Source: Bacteroidetes bacterium UBA1947
GTDB taxonomy: Bacteria > Bacteroidota > Bacteroidia > Chitinophagales > Chitinophagaceae
Length of the DNA: 34,031 nucleotides
NCBI GenBank assembly: GCA_002336915.1
Contig: DDET01000013.1
Coordinates: 270-34,300 of the forward strand
Direction: 5' to 3'
The notes under the pieces were generated by a model. The model did no database searches, was not told the DNA's origin, and worked only from the letters and a program-made list of their open reading frames with translations. A program made the translations under genes and the position numbers. This document shows positions 1 to 7,163 of the stretch, in pieces; within the stretch, counting starts at the first letter, position 1; each line of letters starts with the position of its first letter.

Positions 1-429
1 AAATTCCCCATCAACGAACCTGCCGAAGGCAAGAAAAAATCACAGATAGAAGAATACCTCGACTTCTATGAAGGCGAAGGCGTGCAGCACGTAGCCATAG
101 CCACCAACGATATCATCACTACGGTACGCGCGCTCAAATCGCGCGGCGTAGAATTCCTCAGCGCTCCACCAAATGCATACTACGAAGACCTCCTGACCCG
201 CGTAGGCAAAATAGACGAAGACCTTGCCCCACTCCAGGAGCTCGGCATCCTCGTAGATTGCGATGAGGAAGGCTATCTCTTACAGATATTCACCAAACCC
301 CTCGAAGATCGCCCAACGCTCTTCTTCGAAATAATACAGCGTAAAGGTGCGCAAAGTTTCGGTGCAGGCAATTTCAAAGCCCTCTTCGAATCAATTGAGC
401 GGGAGCAAGCAAAACGTGGTAATTTATAA
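1..429 (+). CDS. hpd: 4-hydroxyphenylpyruvate dioxygenase, C-terminal part (partial at window start)
   Basis: The frame is open from base 1, so only about the last 142 residues are present. The enzyme is a non-haem Fe(II) dioxygenase that turns 4-hydroxyphenylpyruvate into homogentisate in tyrosine degradation. Two of the three iron ligands can be seen: His in GVQHVAIATNDI (codon at 88-90) and Glu in LFFEIIQRKG (about 325-330). The family's C-terminal signature GAGNFKALFESIEREQAKRGNL-like ending is intact, so the 3' end is complete. The first His ligand and the N-terminal domain lie outside the window. A terminator hairpin follows at once, so this is the last gene of its transcript. The identification is firm. 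Confidence 0.96.
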   Translation, partial: KFPINEPAEGKKKSQIEEYLDFYEGEGVQHVAIATNDIITTVRALKSRGVEFLSAPPNAYYEDLLTRVGKIDEDLAPLQELGILVDCDEEGYLLQIFTKPLEDRPTLFFEIIQRKGAQSFGAGNFKALFESIEREQAKRGNL

Positions 430-447
430 CACAAGATTATAATAAGG

Positions 448-481
448 TAAAGCCCTTCGCACAACGGGGGGCTTTATTTTT
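448..481 (+). terminator. Rho-independent terminator after hpd
   Basis: An 8-bp stem (taaagccc at 448-455 and gggcttta at 469-476) is followed by a short T run (477-481). It lies between the hpd stop and the next start at 493. Confidence 0.75.
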
Positions 482-492
482 GAAGATCAAAA

Positions 493-1518
493 ATGGACGC
501 AGACAAACAAGAACAGGAACTGCTCAACAAAGCCCTCTCCGAATGGAAAGAGCAGGGCCTGCTGTCCGCTGAAAAGACCGATGAGCTTCGTAACAGCATC
601 AAACCCAAAGGCACACAACAAATAGCCCAATACTTTTTCTTCATTGCCATCTCCTGTATCCTCTTAGCATTTGGTGCCATCTTCATTGATGATAAACTGC
701 TCGAAAAAGTAAAAACATACTTCGCCTTCAGCAACCTCGCAATCGCAGGTCTGATGCTCGCTCTATCCATAGTCTGGTTCTGGTATATCATCCGCAAACG
801 GCAGTCCAAACCTGGCACCATCTCCTACGAGATATACATGATCATTGGTGCCCTGTCCGCACTCTGCACGCTCACCTACATCTGTAAGGACACAGGCTTC
901 GGCCCCAACTACACAGGTTTCCTATTTGTAACATTCCTCCTGCTCTTCACCCTTTCATCCCTCTTCCGCTCCCGCGCATTATGGATAGCGGGCATACTCG
1001 CACTCATGGGCTGGTATGGTGCAGTCAGCACCCTCTACGCCACCGATGATCGGTTCCTCGGCATGAACTACCCCATGCGCTTCTCCGTCTTCGGTTTGCT
1101 CTTATTAGGCTGTTCATTCCTGTTAAAGAAAATACACCTCGCATCATTCGCCCAACGCATCACATTCGTAACATCGCTCATTATATTATTCACCGGCCTA
1201 TGGGGCGTTTCCATCTTCGGCAACTTCAGCCATCTCGAAGAATGGTCTCGTGTGCGACAGGTACATGTATTAGCTTATGCATTTGTATTCGGAATTGCGG
1301 CTGTTATATCCTTCTTCGCTGGTATAAAATTCAAAGACGATTTTGCCCGCGATATGGGCGTCCTCTTCCTGCTCGTCAACCTCTACACCCGCTATTTCGA
1401 ATACTTTTGGGACTCGGTAAATAAAGGAATTTTCTTCCTTATACTTGCAGTCTCATTCTTCCTGGTAGGCAAGTGGATAGAAAAGAAAAAGAGAACAAAT
1501 GGCAAGGTACTTTCTTGA
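493..1518 (+). CDS. DUF2157-like polytopic membrane protein
   Basis: This 341-residue protein has a short soluble N-terminus (about residues 1-45, with the helical pattern LLNKALSEWKEQGLLSAEKTDEL) followed by about nine or ten hydrophobic segments and a basic C-terminal tail (KWIEKKKR). The N-terminal segment, which resembles a small 'wait for the next helix' motif, followed by serial TM helices fits the DUF2157 family, whose function is unknown. It sits in the inner membrane. The 3' end overlaps the start of truA by 20 nt, so the two are probably translated from one message. No catalytic residues stand out. The family assignment is by pattern only; membrane location is sure. Confidence 0.7.
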   Translation: MDADKQEQELLNKALSEWKEQGLLSAEKTDELRNSIKPKGTQQIAQYFFFIAISCILLAFGAIFIDDKLLEKVKTYFAFSNLAIAGLMLALSIVWFWYIIRKRQSKPGTISYEIYMIIGALSALCTLTYICKDTGFGPNYTGFLFVTFLLLFTLSSLFRSRALWIAGILALMGWYGAVSTLYATDDRFLGMNYPMRFSVFGLLLLGCSFLLKKIHLASFAQRITFVTSLIILFTGLWGVSIFGNFSHLEEWSRVRQVHVLAYAFVFGIAAVISFFAGIKFKDDFARDMGVLFLLVNLYTRYFEYFWDSVNKGIFFLILAVSFFLVGKWIEKKKRTNGKVLS

Positions 1519-2257
1519 GCTAACATATAACGGCACTGCATTTCATGGCTCGCAAGTGCAGGGCAGTACCCCTACTGTGCAGCTGGCGCTTAATAAAGCC
1601 CTCAGCACCATCCTGCGCGAACCCGTAGAGACCTTCGGTGCCTCCCGTACCGATGAGGGCGTGCATGCCCTTTGCAACTACTACCATTTCGATACAGATA
1701 AAGAGCTGCTGCAGGTTTTCTTTTACAACCTCAATTCCATACTCCCCGGCACCATAGCGGTAAACAAAATGTTCCTCGCCAATGACCCCGAACTCAACTC
1801 CCGCTTTGCTGCCCTCACACGTCGCTATCGTTACCGTATATACGCAAAAAAAGACCCTTTCATTTTAGAGCGTGCATACCATTTCCCCTTCAAGCTTGAT
1901 CGCGCACTTTTAGATGAGACAGCAAAGATCATCATGGAGCATGAAAACTTCGAGACCTTCTCCAAGCGCAATACCCAGTCATTTACCTTCATCTGCAAGA
2001 TCCATCAGTCATACTGGGAACAGGTGGACAAAGAGCTGCACTACGTAGTAGAAGCCAATCGCTTTCTTCGCGGCATGGTGCGTGGCCTTGTAGGCACTCA
2101 ACTGCAAGTAGCAAGAGGCCGTATGACCATGGAAAACTTCCGCGCGGCCATACACGCCAAAGACTGCACCCTCGCCGATTTCAGCGTCCCCGGCCACGGA
2201 CTTTATTTGGAGAATATCAAATACCCCGACGGAGCACTAACAGAATTGTTTGTCTAA
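1499..2257 (+). CDS. truA: tRNA pseudouridine(38-40) synthase TruA
   Basis: TruA isomerises uridines 38-40 of the tRNA anticodon arm to pseudouridine. The protein has the usual length (252 residues). It starts with the family's typical YFLELTYNGTAFHGSQVQ strand and carries the catalytic loop GASRTDEGVHAL with the nucleophile Asp52. Further on it has the conserved RRYRYRIY and FLRGMVRGLVGT segments that bind tRNA and stabilise the dimer. The ATG lies inside the last codons of the upstream membrane-protein gene (20-nt overlap). It is a housekeeping gene with no anomalies. Confidence 0.97.
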   Translation: MARYFLELTYNGTAFHGSQVQGSTPTVQLALNKALSTILREPVETFGASRTDEGVHALCNYYHFDTDKELLQVFFYNLNSILPGTIAVNKMFLANDPELNSRFAALTRRYRYRIYAKKDPFILERAYHFPFKLDRALLDETAKIIMEHENFETFSKRNTQSFTFICKIHQSYWEQVDKELHYVVEANRFLRGMVRGLVGTQLQVARGRMTMENFRAAIHAKDCTLADFSVPGHGLYLENIKYPDGALTELFV

Positions 2258-2265
2258 ATATTATT

Positions 2266-2325
2266 CCTCGCGTCATTGCGAGGCACGAAGCGATCTCACG
2301 AAATGAGTGAATGACTCGCGCAGGA
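2266..2325. repeat. Dispersed intergenic repeat with hairpin (CGTCATTGCGAGGCACGAAG type)
   Basis: The element begins with a perfect 6-bp hairpin (cctcgc 2266-2271, gcgagg 2278-2283, loop gtcatt). It continues into the well-known 'attgcgaggcacgaagc' repeat and ends with a partial inverted echo of its start (aatgactcgcg near 2310). Repeats of this type are found between genes in many unrelated bacteria. Here it sits between the convergent truA and the 109-residue ORF, where it could end transcription on both strands. Confidence 0.65.
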
Positions 2326-2341
2326 AAAATTTGCACATTAA

Positions 2342-2671
2342 CTACCCTCCATATATCCTCAGCTTCGCCATCTTAATAGTCCTTTTCAGTTTACTCTCCT
2401 TCGGCTTCATCAACTCGTTGGGGTCCGGCTCCTTCTCCTTCACATAGCCGCCAATATTTATACCCTTATCCAGCAGCGCGCGGAAGAAATCATTACCGCT
2501 GGCATCATCATGAAAAAACAATTTATGTTCCACACCACCCTTGCCGGCCTCCATATATTTACTGCTCGATCTTTCCTTTATGTCCTTTTTATGAGACACA
2601 AACAAAGCCGCCAAATTCACATGATGCTCATTCTCCAGGTTATCCGGCATCCTGAATACTAACTCAGTCAT
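2342..2671 (-). CDS. Small conserved-looking hypothetical protein
   Basis: This 109-residue soluble protein is highly charged and rich in Lys, Glu and His, with no signal peptide or TM segment. It begins MTELVFRMPDNLENEHHVNLAAL and ends in a basic stretch (KRTIKMAKLRIYGG). I do not recognise a domain. The gene stands alone on the minus strand, convergent with truA and separated from the VIT gene upstream by 124 nt that contain a dispersed repeat. Its composition and a sensible start make it a likely real gene. No function is proposed. Confidence 0.6.
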   Translation of the reverse strand: MTELVFRMPDNLENEHHVNLAALFVSHKKDIKERSSSKYMEAGKGGVEHKLFFHDDASGNDFFRALLDKGINIGGYVKEKEPDPNELMKPKESKLKRTIKMAKLRIYGG

Positions 2672-2771
2672 AATAAGTACAAATTCTAGTTCTAAATATA
2701 CAAAAACGAACTTAAAAAGCCCTTATCCTGAACTCGTTCCAGGACCTTGTACAACATAACTCGCGCCGGAA

Positions 2772-2797
2772 TTCCCCCTTCAGGGGGCTAGGGGCTT
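2772..2797. repeat. CCCCC-TTCA-GGGGG dispersed hairpin repeat
   Basis: ccccc (2774-2778), loop ttca and ggggg (2783-2787) are followed by ctagggg. This is a common dispersed repeat of Bacteroidota genomes. Its right edge reaches the stop codon (TAA, complement of 2796-2798) of the VIT transporter gene, so the repeat abuts or overlaps that gene's end. Confidence 0.6.
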
Positions 2798-3488
2798 AAC
2801 TTATTGCCTTCGCAATAAAGAAGGCCGCAGCCGCAGCAATAGAGCCTATCACCGCCACCTTCACCGCACCCGCCCATGGCTTTTGCCCAGTCACCTTGGC
2901 CTTGAAGAAGCCAAAAACGAACAGGCAGACCACAGTTATCACTGCGCTCCATTTCAGCCCCTCGGCAGGCGTCTTGGTCAGGAAATATGGTGTCAATGGA
3001 ACCAGCCCGCCTACCACGTAGCTCAGGCCTATATTGAAGGCACTGTTCCTTGCCCGTTTGGGGTTTGGTTCATCCAGTCCCAGCTCATACTTCATCATAA
3101 AGTCCACCCACTTCTCTTTGTCCTTGGCCATCTCATCGGCTATCAGGTCCTGGGTCTCTTTGCTCAGTCCCATCTCGGCGAACACATCCCGCACCTCCTG
3201 CTTCTCCACTTCCGGCAGGTGTTCTACCTCATATTCTTCACGCCTCTTTTCCGAGTTGTAATGGTCCACCTCGGTGCGGCCCGCCAGGTAGCCGCCCAGG
3301 CCCATGGCTATGGCGCCGGCAGCTATTTCCGCCAGGCCAGCTGTAATGATGATGGCTGTATTATCCACCGCCCCGCTCAGCCCTGCAGCCAGCGCAAAAG
3401 GCACCGTAAGCCCATCGGACATGCCAATGACTATATCCGTGACCAGGTCACTGCTCTTAAAATGTTCTTCTTCGTGTTTAGCGGCCAT
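2796..3488 (-). CDS. VIT1/CCC1-family Fe2+/Mn2+ transporter
   Basis: This 230-residue inner-membrane protein belongs to the vacuolar-iron-transporter-like family, which exports or sequesters Fe2+/Mn2+. TM1 (residues about 15-40) has the typical DIVIGMSDGLTVPFALAAGLSG, and TM2 is AGLAEIAAGAIAMGLGGYLAG. The cytosolic metal-binding insertion (about 75-145) holds the expected Glu-rich helices (YEVEHLPEVEKQEVRDVFAEMG and WVDFMMKYELGLDEP). Three further TM helices end the protein. Having this Glu-rich domain makes it VIT1-like rather than a nodulin-21-like short form. It starts directly after the rocD stop codon with no gap, so the two are translationally coupled. Confidence 0.92.
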   Translation of the reverse strand: MAAKHEEEHFKSSDLVTDIVIGMSDGLTVPFALAAGLSGAVDNTAIIITAGLAEIAAGAIAMGLGGYLAGRTEVDHYNSEKRREEYEVEHLPEVEKQEVRDVFAEMGLSKETQDLIADEMAKDKEKWVDFMMKYELGLDEPNPKRARNSAFNIGLSYVVGGLVPLTPYFLTKTPAEGLKWSAVITVVCLFVFGFFKAKVTGQKPWAGAVKVAVIGSIAAAAAFFIAKAIS

Positions 3489-4712
3489 TTAGAAATGTTG
3501 TTCCAGGCTTTTTTTGATAATGCCTATGCATTCATCTATCTGCGCCCTGGTGATGGTGAGGGGCGGGGCAAATCTTATCTTGTCGCCATGCGTGGGCTTT
3601 GCCAGCAGGCCGTTCTCTTTTAGTTTCAGGCACAGGTCCCATGCAGCATCTTTATCCGCATGGTCTATTACTACCGCGTTCAGCAGGCCCTTGCCCCGCA
3701 CTATGCTTATATTAGTATGTTCTAAGGCCCTCAGTTGTTTGCGGAAGTACTCGCCCTGCACAGCAGCATTCTCGCCCATCTTTTCATCTTTCAGTACCTG
3801 CAGCGCTGCCATGGTCACCTTGCAGGCCAGCGGGTTGCCGCCATAGGTGCTGCCGTGTTCACCCGGCTTTATGCACAGCATTATCTCATCATCGGCCAGC
3901 ACTGCAGAGACAGGCATGGTACCGCCCGACAGCGCCTTGCCCAGTATCAGTATATCGGGGCGCACATCTTCATGGTCGCAGGCCAGCATTTTGCCGGTAC
4001 GTGCCAGGCCTGTTTGTATCTCATCGGCTATGAACAGTACATTCGCATCTTTACACATAGCAGCCGCTTTGCTTAGGTAGCCTTCATCAGGCACCACCAC
4101 ACCTGCCTCGCCCTGTATAGGCTCTACCAAAAAGCCCACCATGTTCTTATCCTGCAGTGCAGCCTGCAGCGCATTGATATCATTGTAGGGTATTACTTCG
4201 TAGCCCGGTGTAAAGGGCCCGAAGTCCTTCTTCGAATCAGGATCGGTGCTGAAACTTATCACATTTATCGTGCGACCGTGAAAGTTATTGGCACACACTA
4301 TTATTTTTGCCTTGTTATCCGCCACACCCTTTACCATGTAGCCCCATTTACGCGCCAGTTTCAGGGCTGTTTCTACCCCTTCCACGCCCGTATTCATGGG
4401 CAGCACCTTATCATAGCCAAAATATTTCGTGATATACTCCACATACTCTGCCATCAGTTCGCTATGGAAAGCCCGTGATACCAGCGTAAGTTTAGTTGCC
4501 TGCTCTATGAATGCCTTAATGATCTTAGGATGGCAATGCCCCTGGTTAACGGCCGAGTATGCCGAAAGGAAATCGTAATAGCGCCTGTCGTCCACATCCC
4601 ATACATACACTCCCTCGCCGCGACTCAATACCACGGGCAGCGGGTGATAATTATGCGCGCCGTAGCGCTCCTCTTTCTCCAGTAATTCCTGTGTCTTAGC
4701 AGATAAATTCAT
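3489..4712 (-). CDS. rocD: Ornithine-oxo-acid (ornithine delta-) aminotransferase
   Basis: This PLP enzyme (class III aminotransferase) moves the delta-amino group of ornithine to 2-oxoglutarate, giving glutamate-5-semialdehyde for arginine/proline metabolism. With the start at 4712 it has 407 residues, the usual length. Motifs: GAHNYHPLPVVLSRGEGVYVWD at the N-terminus, FHGRTINVISFS, Asp230 in FIADEIQTGLARTG (contacts the pyridine nitrogen) and Schiff-base Lys259 in LILGKALSGG. An in-frame ATG at 4724 exists, but a perfect -7 element ends at 4729. A transcript from there could hardly include it, so the ATG at 4712 is preferred. The VIT transporter follows without a gap. Confidence 0.95.
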   Translation of the reverse strand: MNLSAKTQELLEKEERYGAHNYHPLPVVLSRGEGVYVWDVDDRRYYDFLSAYSAVNQGHCHPKIIKAFIEQATKLTLVSRAFHSELMAEYVEYITKYFGYDKVLPMNTGVEGVETALKLARKWGYMVKGVADNKAKIIVCANNFHGRTINVISFSTDPDSKKDFGPFTPGYEVIPYNDINALQAALQDKNMVGFLVEPIQGEAGVVVPDEGYLSKAAAMCKDANVLFIADEIQTGLARTGKMLACDHEDVRPDILILGKALSGGTMPVSAVLADDEIMLCIKPGEHGSTYGGNPLACKVTMAALQVLKDEKMGENAAVQGEYFRKQLRALEHTNISIVRGKGLLNAVVIDHADKDAAWDLCLKLKENGLLAKPTHGDKIRFAPPLTITRAQIDECIGIIKKSLEQHF

Positions 4713-4728
4713 AGTAGCCAGCATATTG

Positions 4729-4736
4729 CAAAATTA
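4729..4736 (-). promoter_or_regulatory. Bacteroidota -7 promoter element for rocD
   Basis: TAATTTTG on the minus strand matches TAnnTTTG at all fixed positions. Transcription should start near 4722, giving a leader of about 10 nt to the ATG at 4712. No convincing -33 TTTG was seen. Confidence 0.55.
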
Positions 4737-4811
4737 AGCATTTGGGGCGAGAGAAAACATTTGTTTTATTTTTAATGGCACAGTATAGTAGTATAGCGTG
4801 CGACATCACGT

Positions 4812-5061
4812 GGCTCCACTGGAGCCTTCCATTATTTGTAAATAACATTTCTATAAATACGGTACTCCTACGGAGTGATGTTTTTGCTGTAGCTTGTAGG
4901 ATTTTGATATCCTCTTTTTCTATAAACACGTTACTCCTAGGGAGTATTCGCGCGGAATAGGGATCAATAGCTGTACAATTTCATTCATATTTCAGCCCTG
5001 TAGGGGCTACGTGTTTATAGTACCACCATGCCAACCCAATCGTGCAGGCTCCGGCGGAGCC
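4812..5061. repeat. Cluster of REP-like short palindromes, transposase 3' side
   Basis: Five imperfectly related palindromes fill this gene-free stretch (gap 4713-5071). They are ggctcc-act-ggagcc (4812-4826), actcc-tac-ggagt (4864-4876), actcc-tag-ggagt (4933-4945), agccc-tgtag-gggct (4994-5008, inverted) and ggctcc-ggc-ggagcc (5047-5061). Copies two and three follow ctataaatac/ctataaacac. The fourth is followed by gtgtttatag, the reverse complement of that tail, so its orientation is reversed. Alternating tailed palindromes next to an IS200-like transposase are the hallmark of REP/RAYT systems. Confidence 0.75.
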
Positions 5062-5071
5062 CCGTGATGTT

Positions 5072-5526
5072 CTACTCCAACCATTCAAAGAGATATTTTT
5101 CCTCAAATGGCAATTCAAATTTTTCTAAAAACTCGAAATATTCCTGTTTGAATGATTTTTTCTTGTGATGTTCTTCCTGATTCAAAATATATTGACAAAC
5201 ATTGTTGATCTGCGATTGACCATAGGAAAAAACACCATACCCTTCTTGCCAGCTAAATACTCCTTTAACCCATTTTTTCTCTTTGATAAACTCATTGCTT
5301 TTGACCTTGATCTCTTTTACAAAATCCGAGATCAGGATCGTTGGTTTAAAACCAAATGCGTATGATCGGGCATGCAATGTACGGCGAGCATTTTTGCATT
5401 CCTGGCCTGAACAAGAGACGTTATGTATTTGTGCAGTTCCTCCTTGTGTTCACGTGGGATGAGATTTTGACGTCCTTGTACGGCAAAGACAAATTGTAAG
5501 TATATCTGTGAGAATGTGTTTGCCAT
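5072..5526 (-). pseudogene. REP-associated tyrosine transposase (IS200-like, Y1_Tnp), frameshifted
   Basis: Two overlapping frames together make one about 150-residue single-strand transposase. The first part starts MANTFSQIYLQFVFAVQGRQNL and reaches MPDHTHLVL, whose HTH contains the two metal-binding histidines (HuH motif), before hitting a stop at about 5332. The second frame resumes with FKPTILISDFVKEIKV and includes WVKGVFSWQEGYGVFSYGQSQ and the catalytic-tyrosine helix YILNQEEHHKKK. The ATG at 5526 matches the family start; an in-frame upstream ATG at 5547 lies in a palindrome and is less likely. The break is explained by loss of one copy of a 7-nt tandem repeat (see findings). REP-like palindromes lie on both sides. 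Confidence 0.85.
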
Positions 5527-5540
5527 TCGCGTGAATTTAC

Positions 5541-5660
5541 GGAGCACCTACGGAGCTCTAACTTATTTAAAGATAATTTTTTCTATAAACACGGTACTCC
5601 TACGGAGTTTTTCTATTGACAAGATAATTTTATTATAAACAAGTTGTCCCACGGAATAAG
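5541..5660. repeat. REP-like palindromes, transposase 5' side
   Basis: ggagcacctacggagctc (5541-5558) is a degenerate copy. ctataaacacggtactcc followed by tacggagt (5583-5608) is a full tailed copy, nearly identical to the one at 4851-4876. ttataaacaagttgtccc-acgg (5633-5654) is a decayed copy. Together with the 3' cluster these bracket the broken transposase. Confidence 0.7.
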
Positions 5661-5674
5661 TTTGGCAGTTCTGT

Positions 5675-6748
5675 CTATTTTTTATTGACACGCATCGTGA
5701 ATACCTTCCCGCCGATGGAGAATAGTTGCGTTTCTTCTTTTGGTGGTTGTTCCGTTGCCCTTTCTTCGGGTGGTTTATTTAGCTCCTTCTCCTTTTTTAG
5801 CGCAAGATATTTTTGATATGCCTGTCCGGCTGATAATCCTTTATATAGGTCGTGTGGATCTTGCACAGCCTGATTATTATTTCCGGTTTCAGATTCGTTT
5901 ATAATTACCGATCCGTCATCGCCTGAATTAGTATTTTCCACATCAAGTGATTGGTTTTCACTTGGTTGTTGTTGGGTTTCATAATTACCGATAATTTCCG
6001 ATGGGTCATTGGGGTTACTCAAAGGTGGTGTTGATAACCGCTCCAATTCTTCTTTAACTGAAACATCAGCATTAGAACCGGGGATTGCTGCTTCCACTTC
6101 ATTCATCTCCTCAATGTTGTCGTGAGATTGCTTTACCGATATATCATCGAGACGGGCTGTTCCTCGCAATGCCGCGATCGCAAAATCTTGTTCTGTCGGC
6201 TCTGTATAGTATTCTTCAGATTCACCAGCCTGTCCAATATCTCCATTACTGTTCTCAAAGGCAGGAATCGGTTCTTCATATTCAATATCGTATGGGTGAA
6301 AACCTTGTGTGGCCTGAGATTTCAGGAAACTATCGGCGTAGTTAGTGAAAAGCTGACTGTGTTCATGGCTTTTGGGTACCATCCATGAAATGAATTTCTG
6401 GAACAGTTCCATATACTCGGACTGAGTAGCTTTTTTCTTCGACCGATCGATGGTTAGCATCATCTTGCGAAATATTTCCGCCTCCTGCAATGATGGGTAC
6501 CTTTTGCCCGGCTCGCGTGAACGGATGTCATTATTAAGCTCCTGCACCTGGGCATAAAAGTTCTCAATAATCAGTGAAGGCATCAGGTTGCTGGCTGAGC
6601 GAAGCCGATGCCAGTCGCCTTCTCTTGTCCATAAATAAAGTGTCTTGTCACTTACACCGACCTCCGCCGCGATCTCGCCCTGCGACTTACCGGATTGAAA
6701 AAAGAGGGCGCGGGCAAGCTCCTGTTTTTGTTCGTTTACTGTTCTCAT
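5675..6748 (-). CDS. Orphan HTH protein resembling phage terminase small-subunit N-terminus, with long acidic tail
   Basis: This is a 357-residue protein. Residues about 1-45 form a helix-turn-helix (QELARALFFQSGKSQGEIAAEVGVSDKTLYLWTREGDWHRL) of the kind found at the N-terminus of gpP-like terminase small subunits and transposase-like DNA-binding proteins. Residues 50-125 look helical (RSREPGKRYPSLQEAEIFRKMMLTID). From about 130 to 300 the sequence is acidic, rich in Asn, Gln, Ser and Glu, and probably disordered. It closes with a helix (AGQAYQKYLALKKEKEL) and a short beta-like end (LFSIGGKVFTMRVNKK). No large terminase, portal or integrase is nearby, so a phage role is unsupported. Palindromes upstream could be its targets. 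Function unknown. Confidence 0.75.
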   Translation of the reverse strand: MRTVNEQKQELARALFFQSGKSQGEIAAEVGVSDKTLYLWTREGDWHRLRSASNLMPSLIIENFYAQVQELNNDIRSREPGKRYPSLQEAEIFRKMMLTIDRSKKKATQSEYMELFQKFISWMVPKSHEHSQLFTNYADSFLKSQATQGFHPYDIEYEEPIPAFENSNGDIGQAGESEEYYTEPTEQDFAIAALRGTARLDDISVKQSHDNIEEMNEVEAAIPGSNADVSVKEELERLSTPPLSNPNDPSEIIGNYETQQQPSENQSLDVENTNSGDDGSVIINESETGNNNQAVQDPHDLYKGLSAGQAYQKYLALKKEKELNKPPEERATEQPPKEETQLFSIGGKVFTMRVNKK

Positions 6749-6799
6749 GGATTAAAACCCCCTAAAGGGAGGGGTATAGTTTAATAGTTTTTACAGATG

Positions 6800-6829
6800 C
6801 TTTTTTTGCGCAGGGGAGCGCAAAAAAAG
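6800..6829. repeat. Perfect 12-bp inverted repeat (ctttttttgcgc / gcgcaaaaaaag)
   Basis: The arms are 6800-6811 and 6818-6829 with a 6-nt loop (agggga). The A/T outer and G/C inner composition resembles a bidirectional terminator. However, it lies upstream of the minus-strand HTH gene, and no plus-strand gene ends here, so a terminator role has no client gene. Confidence 0.7.
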
Positions 6830-6881
6830 TTTTAGCGGAACAAAGTTCGGGCGGGAAAACGAGGCGAACAAAAGAAAAATC

Positions 6882-6930
6882 TATGATACCCTTTTAGAAG
6901 GGTATCATAACCTTTCAGAAGGGTATCATA
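6882..6930. repeat. Perfect 12-bp inverted repeat plus third arm copy (aagggtatcata)
   Basis: tatgataccctt (6882-6893) and aagggtatcata (6898-6909) form a hairpin with a 4-nt loop (ttag). The right arm is repeated at 6919-6930 after cctttcag, giving a 21-nt tandem spacing. There is no T run, so a protein-binding site or repeat element is likelier than a terminator. Confidence 0.75.
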
Positions 6931-7072
6931 CTGCTATTTTCGGGTCTAAAACCTTACTGGTGGCGGATCTTGCTGTAGCAAAAATTGCAAAGTGAAAATG
7001 AAGGCTCAGACTGAGACCATTTATGTGCCCGACGGCAGAATTGCCGCCATCAATCAACCTAAATTAATGATA

Positions 7073-7132
7073 TATATCCTCGCCCTTAATGACCACCGTC
7101 ATATACAAAAAATCATGCGCATAGTTCTTTTG
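7073..7132 (+). promoter_or_regulatory. Promoter module with TGAC-N4-GTCA dyad, copy A (upstream of DUF6064 gene)
   Basis: Three blocks are conserved with copy B at 7852-7911 at identical spacing: tatatcctc (7073-7081), tgacca-N2-gtcat (7090-7102; here extended to ATGAC-N4-GTCAT) and agttcttttg (7123-7132). TTCTTTTG (7125-7132) is a one-mismatch -7 element. The dyad centre is 36.5 nt from its last G, so about 41 nt from the expected start, the class II position for Crp/Fnr activators. Confidence 0.6.
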
Positions 7133-7163
7133 AAGTATCGATAACTATCTAAAAAACAAGCGT

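Larger units (their letters stand above)
6749..7072. other. Gene-free stretch rich in palindromes
   Basis: No credible ORF is present. It holds a degenerate CCCCC-TAAAGGGAGGGG repeat (6757-6775), a 12-bp-armed hairpin (6800-6829), and a 12-bp-armed hairpin with an extra copy of its right arm (6882-6930). The remainder up to the promoter module at 7073 shows nothing recognisable. No tRNA-like fold was seen. Confidence 0.6.

Noticed and set aside
2883..3623. 246-codon plus-strand frame opposite the VIT gene
   Set aside because: It lies antisense to a well-supported transporter and crosses into rocD; its translation has no family features.
5675..6748. Prophage remnant based on the terminase-like HTH
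   Set aside because: No large terminase, portal, capsid, tail or integrase gene lies in the flanking regions; the neighbours are ordinary chromosomal genes.
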